Assembly (NCBI RefSeq): GCF_003122425.1
Contig: NZ_CP021659.1
Span: forward strand, 62,001-126,000
Length of the DNA stretch: 64,000 nucleotides
Direction: 5' to 3'
From: Candidatus Fukatsuia symbiotica
GTDB lineage: Bacteria > Pseudomonadota > Gammaproteobacteria > Enterobacterales > Enterobacteriaceae
Below the pieces are notes generated by a model. It did no database searches and was not told where the DNA came from. It saw only the letters and a program-made list of their open reading frames with translations. A program made the translations under genes and the position numbers. Positions within the stretch are counted from its first letter, which is position 1. Every line of letters starts with the position of its first letter. Below are positions 1-12,720 of this stretch, one piece after another.

Positions 1-110
1 CCCTAGCGCGATGGTCCCACCTGATCCCATTCCGAACTCAGAAGTGAAACATTGTAGCGCCGATGGTAGTGTGGGGTTTCCCCATGCGAGAGTAGGACAC
101 TGCCAGGCAT
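1..110 (+). rRNA. rrf: 5S ribosomal RNA, 3' part (5' end outside window)
   Basis: The first 110 bases follow enterobacterial 5S rRNA almost base for base: the CCGAACTCAGAAGTGAAAC loop region, the GCCGATGGTAGTGTGGGG helix and the closing CTGCCAGGCAT. About ten bases of the 5' end are missing because the window begins inside the gene. It is presumably the last gene of an rRNA operon lying upstream of the window. Confidence 0.97.
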
Positions 111-167
111 CCATTTTTAAGGTAGTAGTTGGTATCCGAAAGGGTTATATTGGACAGATACTAAGAT

Positions 168-207
168 AACTGAAGCCCTGTGTGAAAACGCAGGGCTTCA
201 GTTTTTT
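168..207 (+). terminator. Rho-independent terminator of the rRNA operon
   Basis: A near-perfect stem (AACTGAAGCCCTG paired with CAGGGCTTCAGTT, ten-base loop) is followed directly by a run of T. It lies about 60 bases after the 5S gene, where the rRNA operon should end. Confidence 0.93.
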
Positions 208-1116
208 GTAATACCAATGCGACTCACTAGTGCATTGATATTGGTTTTTTACTTTAGGATTATTGGTTAACTCTGAAGCAATTTTTAAGGTAACGTAAGC
301 TAAATCTTATATCTATAAATGGAACGGAGGGTTTTTATAATGAATGATATTCCTGAATTCTGTCCAATAGTTACTGGACTGACATCGAAATTTTAGATAT
401 TAATTTTATAAATTACAAAAAATTACGTATATAATGGGAACAGATATAAAATAAATTCTGTTAAAAAATTAATGAGTAAAATAAATAATACATAACGAAT
501 TGTTGTAAAATAATAATTCTCTTTATATCGGTATGTTATTTATCTTTAATGATATATAAACAGGGTGTACATATTGAAATCACTGTCAATTAATATTATT
601 TATAAATAACTGAGAGTAATTTACTAAAACTATCTAGAGAGTTTATTATTTTTTATGAGAATAAAGTAACTAATAATATTTTGTTTTTGAGATAAATTAT
701 TCATAATGAGCTAAATGAGGCAGTATAAAAAGGCGATATTCTTTTAATATAATCCTAAATTCTTATGCAACATATTGAAATAAATATAATAATCATATGA
801 AAATTTATTCTGTATTTGGGATGATGATCACGGTAGTGATTACTTATAATGGTTATCTTCTCGCTAGCGAGTCAACATGATAGAGTATAAAGTGGAACGA
901 AGAAATAAATTATAATGGAGTAATGCTCACCTTTTTTACTGTTACGGCTAAATCTATATTGAATAGCGTAGTATGTAATAGTTAAGGTGCAAATTTAGAT
1001 AAGATTATTTTGATGGAGTTTTTACCTGATGTAATTATGAGAATCAGTAACACATTAACAGGTAGATAAGCGTCAGTTATTAATTCCAACTTACGGTGTT
1101 TAAATCGGAGATTTCT
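208..1116. other. AT-rich intergenic stretch before sdaC
   Basis: About 900 bases, very rich in A and T, with stops in all frames. I recognise no gene in it. The only translation-like signal is an 18-codon ORF at 340-396 on the + strand, preceded by a strong GGAGGG Shine-Dalgarno. It could be a leader peptide or chance. The rest looks like eroded sequence. Confidence 0.5.
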
Positions 1117-2409
1117 ATGGACACTACTCAATCAGCCGCCAGTGTATCTCAGAAAAGAACACTAGTGGGTACATGGCGAAAAAGTGATACCACATGGATG
1201 TTAGGTTTGTATGGCACTGCTATTGGCGCTGGTGTTCTTTTTTTGCCAATTAATGCGGGTGTGGGGGGCTTATTGCCATTAATAATTATGGCTATCATCG
1301 CTTTTCCAATGACTTTTTTTGCTCACCGTGGTCTATGTCGTTTCGTTCTTTCCGGAAAAAATCCGGGTGAGGATATTACAGAAGTGGTTGAAGAACACTT
1401 CGGCATTGGTACCGGAAAACTGATTACCTTGCTTTATTTTTTTGCTATCTATCCGATCTTGTTGGTTTATGGTGTGGCTATTACTAACACTGTCGACAGC
1501 TTCATAGTCAATCAAATACATCTGCCATCACCCCCACGGGCTATTTTGTCACTTATTTTGATCGCGGGCTTGATGATTATCGTTCGTTTTGGTGAGAACT
1601 TCATGGTTAAAGCGGTAAGTGTATTGGTTTTTCCCTTTGTTGCCGTACTCACGCTACTTGCTTTATACCTGATCCCCCATTGGTCTGGAGCGATTTTTGA
1701 AAGTTTATCCGTAGAGGGTAACGGTGTCGGGCAGGGGATGTTAATGACGCTGTGGCTGGTTATCCCAGTAATGGTCTTTGCGTTTAACCACTCTCCTATT
1801 ATCTCGGCTTTTGCCGTGGCAAAACGTGAAGAATATGGTAATGCTGCTGAGGAGAAATGTTCACGCATTCTGGTGTATAGCCATATCCTGATGGTATTAA
1901 CGGTAATGTTTTTCGTATTTAGTTGTGTATTGAGCCTGTCTCCGGCAGATCTGATGGCAGCCAAGGCTCAAAACATTTCCATTCTTTCTTATCTGGCTAA
2001 TCGTCTTAACACACCCATCATTGCCTATGTAGCACCGATTATTGCCTTTGTTGCGATCAGTACCTCTTTTTTTGGTCACTATATGGGTGCTCGTGAAGGT
2101 TTTAACCGCATGGTTATCAAATCATTGTACAGAAAAGGTAAAACTGTTCACCCTGACAAATTAAACCGTATAACGGCATTTTTTATGCTGGTGAGCACCT
2201 GGATTGTGGCGACGCTAAATCCCAGTATTTTGGGTATGATTGAAAATTTGGGAGGTCCGATCATTGCCATGCTACTATTTTTGATGCCCATGTATGCTAT
2301 CAACAAAGTGCCGGCTATGCATAAGTATCGTGGTGATATTAGTAATATCTTTGTGATTATTATGGGATTGATATCTATTTCGGCGATTCTTTATAGCCTT
2401 TTAGGCTAA
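1117..2409 (+). CDS. sdaC: Serine/proton symporter SdaC
   Basis: A 430-residue inner-membrane amino acid transporter that imports L-serine with protons. It aligns along its full length with E. coli SdaC (429 residues), including [18 protein letters not shown] near the N-terminus, the [17 protein letters not shown] stretch and the NPSILGMIE segment near the C-terminus. About eleven hydrophobic membrane helices are visible. I place the start at the ATG at 1117, with CGGAG six bases upstream. An in-frame GTG at 1096 would add seven residues and has no ribosome binding site. In E. coli sdaC is followed by the serine deaminase gene sdaB, but here no such gene follows, so serine uptake is no longer linked to deamination at this locus. 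Confidence 0.95.
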   Translation: MDTTQSAASVSQKRTLVGTWRKSDTTWMLGLYGTAIGAGVLFLPINAGVGGLLPLIIMAIIAFPMTFFAHRGLCRFVLSGKNPGEDITEVVEEHFGIGTGKLITLLYFFAIYPILLVYGVAITNTVDSFIVNQIHLPSPPRAILSLILIAGLMIIVRFGENFMVKAVSVLVFPFVAVLTLLALYLIPHWSGAIFESLSVEGNGVGQGMLMTLWLVIPVMVFAFNHSPIISAFAVAKREEYGNAAEEKCSRILVYSHILMVLTVMFFVFSCVLSLSPADLMAAKAQNISILSYLANRLNTPIIAYVAPIIAFVAISTSFFGHYMGAREGFNRMVIKSLYRKGKTVHPDKLNRITAFFMLVSTWIVATLNPSILGMIENLGGPIIAMLLFLMPMYAINKVPAMHKYRGDISNIFVIIMGLISISAILYSLLG

Positions 2410-2556
2410 TCATCTGTTGGCTGGATTATGATGGCCAGCCACTGATTAGATTTCTTATGACTATCAAGGGCACTAACAGTTATGTTCCTCTCTTCTTAAT
2501 TGGATAGCAATTTTCTAGACATATTGATGTGACTAAGGAAAATTGCTTTTCATATA

Positions 2557-2790
2557 TTAGTAAAGAGCTTCTTTTGTCGGTTGTATACTTATTTTACTTG
2601 AAGATGCTGGTTTTTTTATAGCTAGCTTGGCTTTATCTGCTGAAATAAAATTGGGTCAATTAAATATAAATCCTAACTTATTCTCACTAACAACCATTAT
2701 TACTTTATTTTTTTCTATATCAAATAGGATATAAAAAAATCTATCTGATACTTCTAAAATAATATGGGTACCGGCTGCTACAGATTTTGG
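2557..2790 (-). pseudogene. Possible coding remnant, unidentified
   Basis: On the minus strand this interval reads open for 78 codons except for one TGA at 2656-2658. The composition is protein-like, with an amphipathic first part (ending SENKLGFIFN) and a Lys/Ser/Pro-rich tail (KKPASSSKISIQPTKEALY). No start codon is visible and the frame is closed upstream. I do not recognise a family. It may be the 3' relic of a lost gene between sdaC and mrcB, or chance in AT-rich DNA. Confidence 0.25.
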
Positions 2791-2958
2791 TCATTAGCGG
2801 TCCATTGTCTAGACTTGTGATATCATAAATTTACAAAAAAGTACTGTAATAGCCAGCAATACTGACAAGCTGCCCAATACAGAGGTAATCTAGGTAGACA
2901 GTGGGTTTCAGTCTCATATGTAATACAGAGTAAGCGGTGACGATTTGGAGAATAAAGT

Positions 2959-5454
2959 ATGTCGCGGAATGACCGTAATCCTCTCGACCGTGATCCCATC
3001 GGGCGGAAAAAAAGAAAATCAATCAGTAATCCTAAACAGAAAAAACCATCAGCCAGGCGGCGTGACGATGATGAAGAAAATTTTCTGGAAGAGGGTGACG
3101 AGGAGCAAGAATCAATGCGAAGCAAGAAAAAATCGTCTCCAGTACGGAAAAAACGTCGTTGGTTGGGATTATCGATCAAATTATTTTTAGTCATTGTACT
3201 TCTGTTGGTGGGCTATGGTGTTTATCTTAACGGAGAAATTCGTAAACGTATTGATGGTCAAGTCTGGGATCTGCCAGCAGCGGTATATGGTCGTGTGCTA
3301 AACCTTGAACCGGGTATGGCCTATAGTAAAAAAGAAATGATTAATTTATTGGAGGCGATGCAATATCGTCAGGTTAGTCGCATGACTCGCCCCGGTGAAT
3401 TTACCGTGCAAGGTAGCAGTATTGAAATGTTACGCCGTCCATTCGATTTCCCTGACGGTAAAGAAGGACAGATCCATGCTCGTCTGCTGTTTAGCAATGA
3501 TCATCTCACACAAATCGAAAATTTGGACAATCAGCGCCGCTTTGGTTTTTTTCGGCTGGATCCTAAATTAATCACCATGTTGCAATCTCCCAACGGAGAA
3601 CAACGCTTATTTGTCTCCCGTTCTGGATTTCCTGAATTGTTGGTGGATACGTTGTTGACAACCGAAGACCGTCATTTTTATCAACATGATGGCATTAGTT
3701 TTTATTCAATTGCTCGTGCAATATTGGCTAATCTAACGGCAGGAAAAACGGTACAGGGTGGTAGCACTCTAACTCAACAATTAGTCAAAAATATGTTTTT
3801 GACTAATGAGCGTTCTCTGTTACGTAAGGCTAATGAAGCCTATATGGCGTTATTGGTCGATTATCGCTACAGTAAAGATCGTATCTTGGAATTGTACCTT
3901 AATGAAGTATATCTCGGCCAGAATGGCAGCGATCAAATCCGTGGTTTTCCTCTGGCAAGTTTGTATTATTTTGGTCGCCCAGTGAACGAACTGAGTTTGG
4001 ATCAACAAGCGATGCTCGTTGGCATGGTAAAAGGTGCTTCTTTGTATAATCCATGGCGTAACCCTAAACTGGCACTAGAACGGCGCAATCTGGTGTTGAA
4101 ATTGTTGCAAAACCAAGGAGTTATTGATGCTGAATTGTATAATATGCTCAGTGTGCGACCATTGGGAGTACAGCCCAGAGGTGGAGTGATTTCTCCACAA
4201 CCGGCTTTTATGCAAATGGTACGTCAGGAATTACAACAAAAACTGGGCGATAAAGTTAACGATTTATCTGGAGTAAAAATTTTCACCACGCTAGACCCTG
4301 TTTCACAGGACGCGGCGGAAAAATCGGTTGAAAATGGTATGCCGGTGTTGAAGGCGGCACGTCATATTGATGATTTGGAAACAGCTATGGTAGTGGTCGA
4401 TCGCTTAAGTGGTGAAATCCACGCGATGGTAGGCGGTGCTCAGCCACAATTTGCTGGATTTAACCGCGCGATGCAGGCTCGTCGTCCAATCGGCTCGCTA
4501 GCGAAACCATCGACTTATTTAACGGCGCTGAGTCAACCGGATAAATACCGTTTAAATACTTGGCTAGCAGATCAGCCTCTAGCGCTCAAACAGCCCAATG
4601 GTTCTGTATGGCAACCGAAAAATTATAATCGTCAGTTTAGTGGTCGTACGATGCTACTGGATGCATTAGTGAATTCGCTAAATGTCCCGACGGTCAATTT
4701 GGGTCTGTCGGTTGGATTAGATCAGATTAGCGCGACTTTACAACGTTTGGGAATTTCATCTTCAGTCATCAATTTGGTGCCCGCTATGTTATTAGGATCG
4801 ACCAGCCTGACACCGCTGGAAGTGGCGCAAGAATATCAAACTATCGCCAGTGGTGGTAATCGTGCAACCTTATCTGCGCTACGTGCAGTGATTGCCGAAG
4901 ATGGAACGGTACTGTATCGTAGCTTTCCACAGGCTGAACGTATGATCCCTGCTCAAGCCGCTTATCTGACCCTGTATGGGATGCAACAAGTTGTAGTACG
5001 TGGTACTTCACGCGCACTGGAGGCAAAATTTTCGCATTACAATCTGGCAGCGAAAACCGGAACGACCAATGATCTCCGTGATAGCTGGTTTGCCGGAGTG
5101 GATGGTAAAGAGGTTGCTATCGTTTGGGTCGGTCGTGATAACAATGGTCCGGCACAATTGACCGGGGCTAATGGTGCTTTAACTCTGTATCGTCGTTATT
5201 TGGAAAACCAAACGCCATTGCCGCTGACGTTACAGCCACCGGAGGGGATTGTTGAAATGAACATTGATGCTGCCGGTAACTTCATCTGTGGTACTGACAG
5301 TCATTGGCGCACTATTCCTGTTTGGACGGAAAATCCGTCCGGGCTTTGTAAAATGACTCAAGAAGCACCACGGCAATTCGAAGAACAGCTGTTTGAAGAA
5401 CATAAATCGGAAGAAGATGGTGTTACTAATTGGATTAAAGATATCTTCGGGTAG
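2959..5454 (+). CDS. mrcB: Penicillin-binding protein 1B, bifunctional peptidoglycan synthase
   Basis: An 831-residue class A PBP that polymerises lipid II glycan strands and cross-links them on the periplasmic face of the inner membrane. Order of parts: a basic cytoplasmic tail; one membrane helix at about 69-92; the UB2H domain that binds LpoB (about 110-200); a family 51 glycosyltransferase with the catalytic Glu236 in [12 protein letters not shown]; and a transpeptidase with Ser513 in SLAK, an SLN motif and Lys699 in KTGT. It matches E. coli PBP1B throughout, including the C-terminal WIKDIFG. Start ATG at 2959; the N-terminus [17 protein letters not shown] matches the E. coli start region. 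All catalytic residues are present, so it is probably functional. Confidence 0.97.
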   Translation: MSRNDRNPLDRDPIGRKKRKSISNPKQKKPSARRRDDDEENFLEEGDEEQESMRSKKKSSPVRKKRRWLGLSIKLFLVIVLLLVGYGVYLNGEIRKRIDGQVWDLPAAVYGRVLNLEPGMAYSKKEMINLLEAMQYRQVSRMTRPGEFTVQGSSIEMLRRPFDFPDGKEGQIHARLLFSNDHLTQIENLDNQRRFGFFRLDPKLITMLQSPNGEQRLFVSRSGFPELLVDTLLTTEDRHFYQHDGISFYSIARAILANLTAGKTVQGGSTLTQQLVKNMFLTNERSLLRKANEAYMALLVDYRYSKDRILELYLNEVYLGQNGSDQIRGFPLASLYYFGRPVNELSLDQQAMLVGMVKGASLYNPWRNPKLALERRNLVLKLLQNQGVIDAELYNMLSVRPLGVQPRGGVISPQPAFMQMVRQELQQKLGDKVNDLSGVKIFTTLDPVSQDAAEKSVENGMPVLKAARHIDDLETAMVVVDRLSGEIHAMVGGAQPQFAGFNRAMQARRPIGSLAKPSTYLTALSQPDKYRLNTWLADQPLALKQPNGSVWQPKNYNRQFSGRTMLLDALVNSLNVPTVNLGLSVGLDQISATLQRLGISSSVINLVPAMLLGSTSLTPLEVAQEYQTIASGGNRATLSALRAVIAEDGTVLYRSFPQAERMIPAQAAYLTLYGMQQVVVRGTSRALEAKFSHYNLAAKTGTTNDLRDSWFAGVDGKEVAIVWVGRDNNGPAQLTGANGALTLYRRYLENQTPLPLTLQPPEGIVEMNIDAAGNFICGTDSHWRTIPVWTENPSGLCKMTQEAPRQFEEQLFEEHKSEEDGVTNWIKDIFG

Positions 5455-5485
5455 TTATGGATTACAATCAGGGGAGAAGGTTTAA

Positions 5486-7313
<1,828 letters not shown>

Positions 7314-7323
7314 TCACTGTGAG

Positions 7324-7587
7324 TTAGCGTGACGGCCTGGTGCTAATTGAATCTGACCAATTAAAGGTTGTCGTACTGGATGTTGTTTTCGCCCCTTTTC
7401 TTTTTGAACGATTTGCTGTGGCAAGCTTGGCACGTTTTTGCATGATGTCACTAACGGCAGCATCTTTAATTTTATTTTGTTCTGAGTTAGTCAAGGTGCG
7501 CCCCAGGTTGACTCTAGCTCTACCCAACTGGGTTTTGACTTCAAGTTGTTCAGATGCCGTCATCTCTTTTAGTGTTAATTTTTTCAT
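7324..7587 (-). CDS. Small basic protein of unknown function
   Basis: An 87-residue Lys/Arg/Thr-rich protein beginning MKKLTLKEMTASEQLEVKTQ. I chose the ATG at 7587 because AAGGAG lies just upstream. A longer in-frame start at 7641 has no ribosome site. It has no membrane segment, signal peptide or recognised motif. The C-terminal third is basic and Ser/Thr-rich, as in nucleic-acid-associated proteins, but that is only a guess. It lies 58 bases downstream of epmC on the same strand and is probably co-transcribed. In E. coli the gene after epmC is yfcL, which this does not resemble. Confidence 0.6.
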   Translation of the reverse strand: MKKLTLKEMTASEQLEVKTQLGRARVNLGRTLTNSEQNKIKDAAVSDIMQKRAKLATANRSKRKGAKTTSSTTTFNWSDSISTRPSR

Positions 7588-7645
7588 TTTTTTCTCCTTA
7601 AATTTACCGATGTTATCCATCAAGATAGATGAAGAGTCCACAATT

Positions 7646-8182
7646 TTATATTCTCACCGCGGAGAAATGTGCTGCTGTCAGCGGTGGCGTTTTGTAAAAA
7701 GAGTGTAATGCCTGGATAAAACACACAGTGCGTGCTGAGATCCCTTGCGTTAAATAGCACAACACCTGCTCATGCACTTTGCAGAGAAATGCTTCTCGAT
7801 CTGGCTCACTATTGCCCTGTAAATTGTCACAGCTGACGTTAAAAGGGAAACCAGCCGCTGTACAAAACAGCCATTCCAGCGCTTGCGGTTTAATCTCTAA
7901 CTTCTCAAACTGACTTTGCTTCAGGGCATCACGACCATCAGGGCAGTACCAATAGCCAAAATCGACTAATTTTCGTCTTTCTTCCCCAGCTATACACCAA
8001 TGGGCAATTTCATGCAAGGCACTGGCATAAAAACCGTGAGCAAAAATAATCCGATGGTAACTTGTTTGTTCATTGGCTGGCAGATAAATAGGTTCGTCAT
8101 CACCTTTTAGCAAGCGTGTATTGTAATGGTTAGTGAAGCATTGGTTAAAAATAGTGATCAACTGCTGATAATGATGTCTCAT
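7646..8182 (-). CDS. epmC: Elongation factor P hydroxylase EpmC
   Basis: A 178-residue match to E. coli EpmC/YfcM (182 residues), which hydroxylates the lysylated Lys34 of elongation factor P, the last step of that modification. Shared blocks include RLLKGDDEPIYLPA, FAHGFYASALHEIAHWCIAG, with the HEIAHW metal-binding signature, and YWYCPDGRDA. The C-terminus diverges (HSFYKTPPLTAAHFSAVRI) but the length is normal. In E. coli it is near aroC, as here, but the intervening mepA and yfcA are missing. The start ATG at 8182 has only a weak upstream ribosome site. Confidence 0.93.
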   Translation of the reverse strand: MRHHYQQLITIFNQCFTNHYNTRLLKGDDEPIYLPANEQTSYHRIIFAHGFYASALHEIAHWCIAGEERRKLVDFGYWYCPDGRDALKQSQFEKLEIKPQALEWLFCTAAGFPFNVSCDNLQGNSEPDREAFLCKVHEQVLCYLTQGISARTVCFIQALHSFYKTPPLTAAHFSAVRI

Positions 8183-8349
8183 GATAATGTCTTTTTTAAT
8201 TGATATACCTGTTTGACATGAAGATACGGGTTTTTGTGTTTAGACGAATATTATCAATTTTTAATAAAAATCATAACGTTGTGCACTGTTAAATGATCTA
8301 ATTTCCCCCGTGTTTTGAATGGTGATGAGTATATTACACATCGTTTTGT

Positions 8350-9423
8350 TCAAACAGGTTGTGGCTCGCCACACTGTGCTCTCTGGCGTAGTAGATGATC
8401 CATTAATATAATTGCCATCATGGCCTCTGCGATTGGCACCGCACGCAGTCCGACACAGGGATCATGGCGTCCAGAAGTGACTATTGCCACCGTTTCACCT
8501 TGGCGATTGATTGTTTTTCCAGGCACCCTAATGCTTGAGGTCGGTTTCAATGCCAGATGTGCGATCAGTGGTTGTCCACTGCTGATACCTCCCAAAATAC
8601 CCCCAGCATGGTTACTTTGAAAACCCTGCATGGTGATTTCGTCACGATTTTCACTACCACGTTTATTAACCACGGAAAAACCGGCACCTATTTCCACACC
8701 TTTTACGGCATTAACACTCATTAACGCATGAGCTAAATCCGCATCCAAACGATCAAATACCGGTTCCCCCAAACCCACGGGCACATTCTCAGCCACTACC
8801 GTTATTTTCGCACCAATAGAGTCGCCCACTTTTTTTAAATCGCGTATCAAAGCATCAAGTTGCTCCAGTTTACTCGCATCTGGACAGAAAAATGGATTTT
8901 CTTCAACTAAATTCCAGTCTTTCAGCTCACAACAAATATCGCCGATCTGAGACAAATAGCCACGTATTTGTATTCCACTGTGTTGCAACAAATATTTTTT
9001 AGCGATTGCCCCAGCTGCAACACGCATTACTGTTTCACGGGCGGAAGCACGCCCGCCGCCACGGTAATCGCGCACACCAAATTTCTTTTCATAGGTATAA
9101 TCAGCATGACCGGGGCGGAAAGTGTCTTTAATCTCACTGTAGTCCTGTGGGCGCGGATCCGTATTTTCAATCATCAAGCCAACACTGGTGCCACTCGTCA
9201 CACCGCCGAAGACGCCTGAGAGGATATGTACCCGATCCAACTCAAGACGCGGTGAAGTATAACGAGAAGCTCCCGGACGCCGTCTGTCAAGATCTTTTTG
9301 TAAATCCTCTGGAGAAAGAGGAATACCAGGCGGAACACCGTCAATAATACAGCCCAAAGCGATGCCATGAGATTCACCAAAGGTGGTGACACGGAAAAAT
9401 TGTCCAATACTATTACCAGCCAT
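8350..9423 (-). CDS. aroC: Chorismate synthase
   Basis: A 357-residue cytosolic enzyme that removes phosphate from EPSP to form chorismate, the last shikimate step, using reduced FMN. It is near-identical in layout to E. coli AroC, with the signatures GESHG near the N-terminus, [13 protein letters not shown] and [11 protein letters not shown], and [15 protein letters not shown] near the C-terminus. I use the ATG at 9423, because AAGGAG lies five bases upstream; a TTG one codon earlier is less likely. The C-terminus is slightly shorter than in E. coli. In E. coli aroC follows prmB closely, whereas here a 145-bp repeat element separates them and may alter read-through. Confidence 0.97.
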   Translation of the reverse strand: MAGNSIGQFFRVTTFGESHGIALGCIIDGVPPGIPLSPEDLQKDLDRRRPGASRYTSPRLELDRVHILSGVFGGVTSGTSVGLMIENTDPRPQDYSEIKDTFRPGHADYTYEKKFGVRDYRGGGRASARETVMRVAAGAIAKKYLLQHSGIQIRGYLSQIGDICCELKDWNLVEENPFFCPDASKLEQLDALIRDLKKVGDSIGAKITVVAENVPVGLGEPVFDRLDADLAHALMSVNAVKGVEIGAGFSVVNKRGSENRDEITMQGFQSNHAGGILGGISSGQPLIAHLALKPTSSIRVPGKTINRQGETVAIVTSGRHDPCVGLRAVPIAEAMMAIILMDHLLRQRAQCGEPQPV

Positions 9424-9439
9424 CAAGACTCCTTATCAA

Positions 9440-9584
9440 TAGACTTCTTGCAAAAACTACTATGTGCTGCGAATTCTGCGTTACGTGTGCTAGCAATCCT
9501 CACGTATTGCGTGTACCGCCGCAGTTGCTGTGCTCCGAGAGCTTTGACTTCAACATCCCTCGCTACGGTTTTGTAAGAAGTCTA
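9440..9584. repeat. MITE family 1, full copy (prmB-aroC spacer)
   Basis: Inverted ends GACTTCTTGCAAAA and TTTTGTAAGAAGTC are flanked by TA on both sides. The interior (GTGCTGCGAATTCTGCGTTA and onward) recurs at 35922-36064, 55958-56100 and 56471-56641. There is no coding capacity. TA flanks with short inverted ends suggest mobilisation by a TA-targeting transposase. Confidence 0.88.
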
Positions 9585-9594
9585 ATGATATTTA

Positions 9595-10530
9595 TTAATT
9601 ACGATAAAAACAAAAATGATGGTGGTATTCCTTCAATTGTTGCTGAGTCAGCATAAAAACCCCATCTCCCCCTCTATCGAATTTCAGCCAATTAAAGGGA
9701 ATATTAGGATAGTGTTCTATGAGCCTGACCATGCTGTTACCTACTTCGCAAATCAACACACCGTCATCTTGCAAAAAATCTGGCGCACAAGCCAAGACAC
9801 GATTTATCAATTTTAGACCGTCACTCCCTGCGACCAATCCCAATTCAGGTTCACAACGAAATTCAGGGGGTAAATCCGCCATATCTTCGGCATCGACGTA
9901 CGGCGGATTAGTCACGATCAAGTCATATTGCATCGGTGGTAAATCGCGGAACAAATCAGAGCGAATTGGCGTGACTCGCTGTTCAACCGCGTGCTGTTGA
10001 ATATTGTATTCAGTCACTGCCAACACTTCCTCTGAAATATCAACGGCATCAATCTCCGCTTGTTCAAAGGCATGTGCACAAGCAATGGCAATACAACCAC
10101 TGCCAGTACAAATATCTAAAATGTATTTGGGAATACCGACCAACAAATCATCAAAACGCTTATCAATCAGCTCACCAATGGGAGAGCGGGGCACCAAAAC
10201 ACGCTGATCGACATAATATTCTTGTCCACAGAACCAGACCTTATTAGTGAGATAGGCTACCGGGATACGCTTTTCAACACGGCACTTCACCCGTTCAACG
10301 ATGAGCTGCCGTTCATCTGAGATTAAACGGGCATGGCACAAAATATCTATCGGCATATCTACCGGCAAATACAGACTGGGGAGAACCAATTTCAATGCTT
10401 CGTCCCAAGGATTGTCAGTACCGTGACCATAATAAAGATCGGCAGCATTAAAGCAGCTAACCGCCCAGCGCAGCATATCCACAACGGTATGTAATTCGTT
10501 TACCACTTTATCGACGAAAATTTTTTTCAA
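9595..10530 (-). CDS. prmB: Ribosomal protein uL3 glutamine methyltransferase PrmB
   Basis: A 311-residue SAM-dependent enzyme that methylates a Gln of ribosomal protein L3. It matches E. coli PrmB (310 residues), with [14 protein letters not shown] (SAM site) and the catalytic NPPY in [12 protein letters not shown]. The best start is a TTG at 10530 preceded by TGGAGCC: it gives the family length and puts [14 protein letters not shown] at the N-terminus, as in related proteins. An ATG at 10608 would add 26 unrelated residues. The gene runs toward aroC, as in E. coli. Confidence 0.93.
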   Translation of the reverse strand: MKKIFVDKVVNELHTVVDMLRWAVSCFNAADLYYGHGTDNPWDEALKLVLPSLYLPVDMPIDILCHARLISDERQLIVERVKCRVEKRIPVAYLTNKVWFCGQEYYVDQRVLVPRSPIGELIDKRFDDLLVGIPKYILDICTGSGCIAIACAHAFEQAEIDAVDISEEVLAVTEYNIQQHAVEQRVTPIRSDLFRDLPPMQYDLIVTNPPYVDAEDMADLPPEFRCEPELGLVAGSDGLKLINRVLACAPDFLQDDGVLICEVGNSMVRLIEHYPNIPFNWLKFDRGGDGVFMLTQQQLKEYHHHFCFYRN

Positions 10531-10608
10531 TTTTTTGGCTCCATTTAAATGACAGCCATAATAACATAGAGAAACCGTAGAAATTTTATCTACTGGTGAG
10601 TCGATCAT

Positions 10609-10899
10609 TTATGAGCAGCTAATAGCAAAGGCTTCCCTTTCAACTTGTCCTGTCAATCGTTTGATATTTGGCAGGGTGATAGGTGTACCAGGATAGACAT
10701 TCTGTACGGAAACCACTTTTTGCTTACTATTGGGAACCTGAAGATTATCAAATCTATTGTGTATTGTCCCCTTTGCTATCAACTGGATCCCGCCAAGGTC
10801 GAGACATTTATACTGCCAGTGTTGAGTTTGCTGCGCTCGGGATGGTAAATGATGCAGTAAAACACCGTAAGCCACGCCAAAGATCAGCGGCACATTCAT
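10609..10899 (-). CDS. Small possibly exported protein, unknown
   Basis: A 96-residue protein starting MNVPLIFGVAYGVLLHHLPS at 10899, with GAGAGGA eight bases upstream. A start at 10938 lacks a ribosome site. The first 20 residues are hydrophobic and followed by Arg-Ala-Gln, which could be a signal peptide without the usual positive N-region. Two Cys, one near the middle and one near the end, could form a disulfide. I do not recognise the family. It ends just before prmB on the same strand and is the last host-type gene before the prophage integrase. Confidence 0.5.
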   Translation of the reverse strand: MNVPLIFGVAYGVLLHHLPSRAQQTQHWQYKCLDLGGIQLIAKGTIHNRFDNLQVPNSKQKVVSVQNVYPGTPITLPNIKRLTGQVEREAFAISCS

Positions 10900-11102
10900 T
10901 TTGTTATCCTCTCTTCCCTTTATTTTAGTTTTCATCACAGGGGTAATATATATATAGGCGTTAGTGGAAGTATTTTATTTGCTATAAAAATCAATAAATT
11001 AAAAACAAAAAGTCACAATCGATCGAAATTAGGTCAAAATGCCAAGTGGATTATCTCATCTCTTAACGTCTTACTCGATAACCCAAAAATCATAAAAATG
11101 TA

Positions 11103-12161
11103 TCAAATTTCGTCCCACTCACTTCCTCGGCTATCACGGTATTTATCCGTCATGGCAGAAGATTTGTGTCCCAGTAATTTCTGTGCAAAATCTTTACCTC
11201 TGGCGTCACTGTGCAGCCTCGCGGATAAACTTCTGATTTCGTGAAATGAAGGCGGTTTACCCTGCCATTTCAAGCCGGATTGTTCTCGTGAGTGTGTAAA
11301 TCCTTGCGACAAGCTTTTAGCACTGAGCTGAGTTTTTTTCTTCCCGATAAATACGTATTTTTCATCCCTTATTCGTTGCCGACAATCATTGAGAATGCCT
11401 TCAACGTTTTTATCAATTATCGCCAAACTCAAGGTTAAGGGGATCGCCAGTTTCATCCCGGTCTTCTGTTGCTCTACCCACCATTTCCCATCATAAATAT
11501 CTTGCCATTTCATCCGTTGGATATCCCCTACCCGCTGGCCCGTCAGTAAGGCCAAGTCCATGCTTAAACCTATCCACGGCTGCCGTTGGTTTGCTGCCTC
11601 TCTGATAACAATAAATTCTTCCAGGGATAAACGCTCCCGATTGACCTGTACACGAGGGCTTCTCGTGGCGGTGACCGGATTGGTTTCCAGATGCCCCTCT
11701 GCAATGGCTTCATTAAACATATCGATCAACAAGCTGCGGAGTAATTTTGCACTAGTGGTTTTGCCTTGGTCACTGTAACTATTGAGAAATTCAGCAATCT
11801 CTTTGGTTGTGAGGGTACTCAGTGCCTTATCAGAAAAAGCACGGGTAATGGCTGTTAATCTTGATTGGTAGTCTCTGATAGTGTTAGACCGAAGGCCACG
11901 TTGATGCAATTTTTCCTTAAATTTGGCGACCCATTCCGTTACCGACAGGGTATTCACCTCGTTGATCCTGTCTACTAAACTGTAGTGTTGGTCAAAAATC
12001 TGCCTGTTCATGGCAATCGCTTCGTTAATCGCGATACGTTTCACGCTCCCTACGCCATATTCCTTACCCGTTCGTGGGTCTCGATAGCAATAGTAGCCGT
12101 TATTGCGGACATACAGATTGGGCGGTAGGTCTCGGTTAGCCGGCTTTCTTTTGCGTGCCAT
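11103..12161 (-). CDS. int: Lambda-type tyrosine integrase
   Basis: A 352-residue site-specific recombinase closely related to phage lambda Int. It shares the N-terminal arm-binding domain (DLPPNLYVRNNGYYCYRDPR), a core-binding domain (about 70-175) and the catalytic domain with Arg210 (TGQRVGD), Lys233, His307, Arg310, His332 and nucleophile Tyr341. All six catalytic positions are intact. It overlaps xis by 26 bases, as in lambda. As the leftmost phage gene it marks the left edge of the prophage. An attachment site should lie between this gene and about 10.9 kb, but I could not identify one. Confidence 0.96.
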   Translation of the reverse strand: MARKRKPANRDLPPNLYVRNNGYYCYRDPRTGKEYGVGSVKRIAINEAIAMNRQIFDQHYSLVDRINEVNTLSVTEWVAKFKEKLHQRGLRSNTIRDYQSRLTAITRAFSDKALSTLTTKEIAEFLNSYSDQGKTTSAKLLRSLLIDMFNEAIAEGHLETNPVTATRSPRVQVNRERLSLEEFIVIREAANQRQPWIGLSMDLALLTGQRVGDIQRMKWQDIYDGKWWVEQQKTGMKLAIPLTLSLAIIDKNVEGILNDCRQRIRDEKYVFIGKKKTQLSAKSLSQGFTHSREQSGLKWQGKPPSFHEIRSLSARLHSDARGKDFAQKLLGHKSSAMTDKYRDSRGSEWDEI

Positions 12162-12366
12162 GATACAGTCTCTCCATTAAGCGCTTTCCGGCGTAACTGG
12201 CGGGGTTGGTTGGGTCAATTTTCTCGGCATGCGCCTCGACCAGGTATTCTCGGCCATCGCGCCGTGGCGGCGGTTGGATGACGCCAGAGCGGACCCATCG
12301 ACGTACTTGTTCCATGCAACGCGGGCGAGGCTGATTTTGATTCCATTGTTTGAGGCTGATTTCCAT
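12136..12366 (-). CDS. xis: Excisionase, lambda Xis family
   Basis: A 76-residue winged-helix DNA-binding protein that directs Int to excise. It resembles lambda Xis over most of its length: SLKQWNQNQPRPRCMEQVRRW against LTLQEWNARQRRPRSLETVRRW, then PPPRRDGREYLV. It overlaps the start of int by 26 bases, as in lambda, so the two are probably translated from one leftward message. Confidence 0.92.
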   Translation of the reverse strand: MEISLKQWNQNQPRPRCMEQVRRWVRSGVIQPPPRRDGREYLVEAHAEKIDPTNPASYAGKRLMERLYHGTQKKAG

Positions 12367-12595
12367 AGCAGCACTTTCCTTATCAAACTAAAAATGTCAT
12401 GACCTCGTCCGTGTTTTAGACGGAAGGATCATAGAGGGGCATGTGAATAACTTTATTTCAAGAATAAAAAAGAATGAGAGGAATAATCAATATCAATAAA
12501 TAATAGAGTCGTGCATTGTTATAAGGGGTAGTATTAAAATAAGGTTCTCTCTTCATAGTCCTAATAATGAGGCAATCATATAAAATTTATCCAAT

Positions 12596-12627
12596 AAAAA
12601 TAGCCTTGACGAGGAAGGCTATTTTTT
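12596..12627. terminator. Terminator-like hairpin upstream of xis
   Basis: AAAATAGCCTT and AAGGCTATTTT form a hairpin with a seven-base loop. A-runs on one side and T-runs on the other would let it work in both directions. It divides the xis-int pair from the PAS-LuxR cassette. The rest of 12367-12720 is AT-rich with no gene seen. Confidence 0.7.
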
Positions 12628-12720
12628 ATTAGAAATAATTAATAAACATTAAAATCGTGGTAGCAATCCAACGACCTACGTTAAACGCATTATTTTATGA
12701 AACATCAATAAGGTGTATAT

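Noticed and set aside
2823-3194. 123-codon minus-strand ORF over the mrcB start
   Set aside because: It is the complement of the Lys/Arg-rich PBP1B tail; low-complexity shadow, no ribosome site.
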